A stretch of 64,000 bases of DNA from Aggregatimonas sangjinii (GTDB lineage Bacteria; Bacteroidota; Bacteroidia; Flavobacteriales; Flavobacteriaceae). The stretch is from the NCBI RefSeq assembly GCF_005943945.1, contig NZ_CP040710.1:2773501-2837500 (forward strand), written 5' to 3'. Numbering within the stretch: the first letter of the stretch is position 1; each line of letters starts with the position of its first letter. Shown here piece by piece: positions 63,629 through 64,000 of the stretch. The notes beneath the pieces were generated by a model. That model was not told where the DNA came from. It saw only the letters and a list, made by a program, of their open reading frames with translations, and did not search any database. The position numbers and the translations under genes are program-made.

Positions 63629-64000
63629 ATGAAAGAACTATTTAAAGAGCACTTTGCGAAACTATTTGTGTTTCTTTTGGTCGGTAGCGTGATTTACTGC
63701 AACGACAAATGGAAGGAGTCGGACATTGAAATGAATAAAGAAACTACGATTGCGAAAATTACGAATAAAGGAAGAAAAAATCGTGTAAGCTATACCTTCA
63801 GATATGATGGCAAATGGATATCCGGAAACGACTCCGGAAATGGGAAAGCTCAAGTGGGCGAATACTATAGTGTTCACTTTGACAGAACCAATCCGAAGAA
63901 CTCGGACATCATTTTGGGTAAAAAATCCATTAATCCATTAACACTGATAGATCAAGGAGTTGATATACAAGGCACTGTTAAAAAAATCGGTTACCGGTCG
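63629..64000 (+). CDS. Hypothetical protein cut by the window end
   Basis: ATG at 63629 opens a frame of 124 codons that reaches the last base without a stop. The N-terminus has a short hydrophobic segment (KLFVFLLVGSVIYC, about 12-25) that could be a signal anchor or lipoprotein-type signal, followed by a beta-rich region (VSYTFRYDGKWISGN, GEYYSVHFDRTNPKNSDI). The alternation resembles small periplasmic DUF3592-like domains but I cannot assign it. Confidence 0.7.
   Translation, partial: MKELFKEHFAKLFVFLLVGSVIYCNDKWKESDIEMNKETTIAKITNKGRKNRVSYTFRYDGKWISGNDSGNGKAQVGEYYSVHFDRTNPKNSDIILGKKSINPLTLIDQGVDIQGTVKKIGYRS

Overview
The window looks like chromosomal DNA from a member of the Flavobacteriaceae (phylum Bacteroidota). 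Several signs agree: a T9SS type B (CHU_C-type) sorting domain at 54703-57090, a SecA of about 1,120 residues ending without the zinc-binding tail, a Bacteroidota-type RecQ, DUF4105/Lnb and DUF2911 proteins, promoters of the TTTG-N19/20-TAnnTTTG type, frequent TTG starts and few Shine-Dalgarno sites. The genus cannot be fixed from the sequence; a Maribacter/Zobellia-like relative is a guess. I saw no rRNA, tRNA, transposase, integrase or CRISPR array.

Left part (1-18100) is mostly housekeeping. It holds the 3' end of a gene cut by the window edge, a secreted fasciclin protein, recQ, and a tight kdsD-tatC-CMD-lptB run linked to LPS and envelope biogenesis. Then come DUF4198, DinB and pssA, a divergent Lnb-like membrane protein, an ABC-F ATPase, a methyltransferase relative that has lost its core, a 49-residue membrane protein, the PduO-type cobalamin adenosyltransferase, a DUF2795 protein and secA.

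Middle part (18100-45200): two tandem paralogous membrane histidine kinases without response regulators, an M14 peptidase, a methyltransferase and an amidohydrolase. Next (26500-38000) is a region seeded with four paralogous small secreted proteins with a strongly basic C-terminus. Three are near-identical copies duplicated together with about 180 bp of leader. Interleaved are small membrane proteins, an oxidoreductase trio (OYE, aldehyde dehydrogenase, SDR) and a ybbA-ybbP/tesA-like cluster. After that come an M23 peptidase, MsrA, a sigma factor/TM protein/adhesin-like operon, an aldose epimerase, DUF2911 and MeaB. MeaB and the adenosyltransferase both serve methylmalonyl-CoA mutase, which is not in the window.

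Right part (45200-64000): a lipid-linked sugar module (GT2, flippase-like, GT39, PAP2), a MATE exporter, an unannotated protein with a protein-kinase-like set of motifs, an ABC-2 exporter, the T9SS cargo protein, uvrB and an M20 peptidase. From about 61200 the sequence becomes accessory-like: a DUF4177-like protein, a YidD-like protein, a structured GC-rich repeat, an AT-rich KAP-family NTPase and a gene cut by the right edge.

The best candidates for something undescribed are the duplicated secreted cationic peptide family with its conserved leader and a 163-bp palindrome touching one copy, the kinase-like protein at 51546-52622, and the KAP cassette at the right end.
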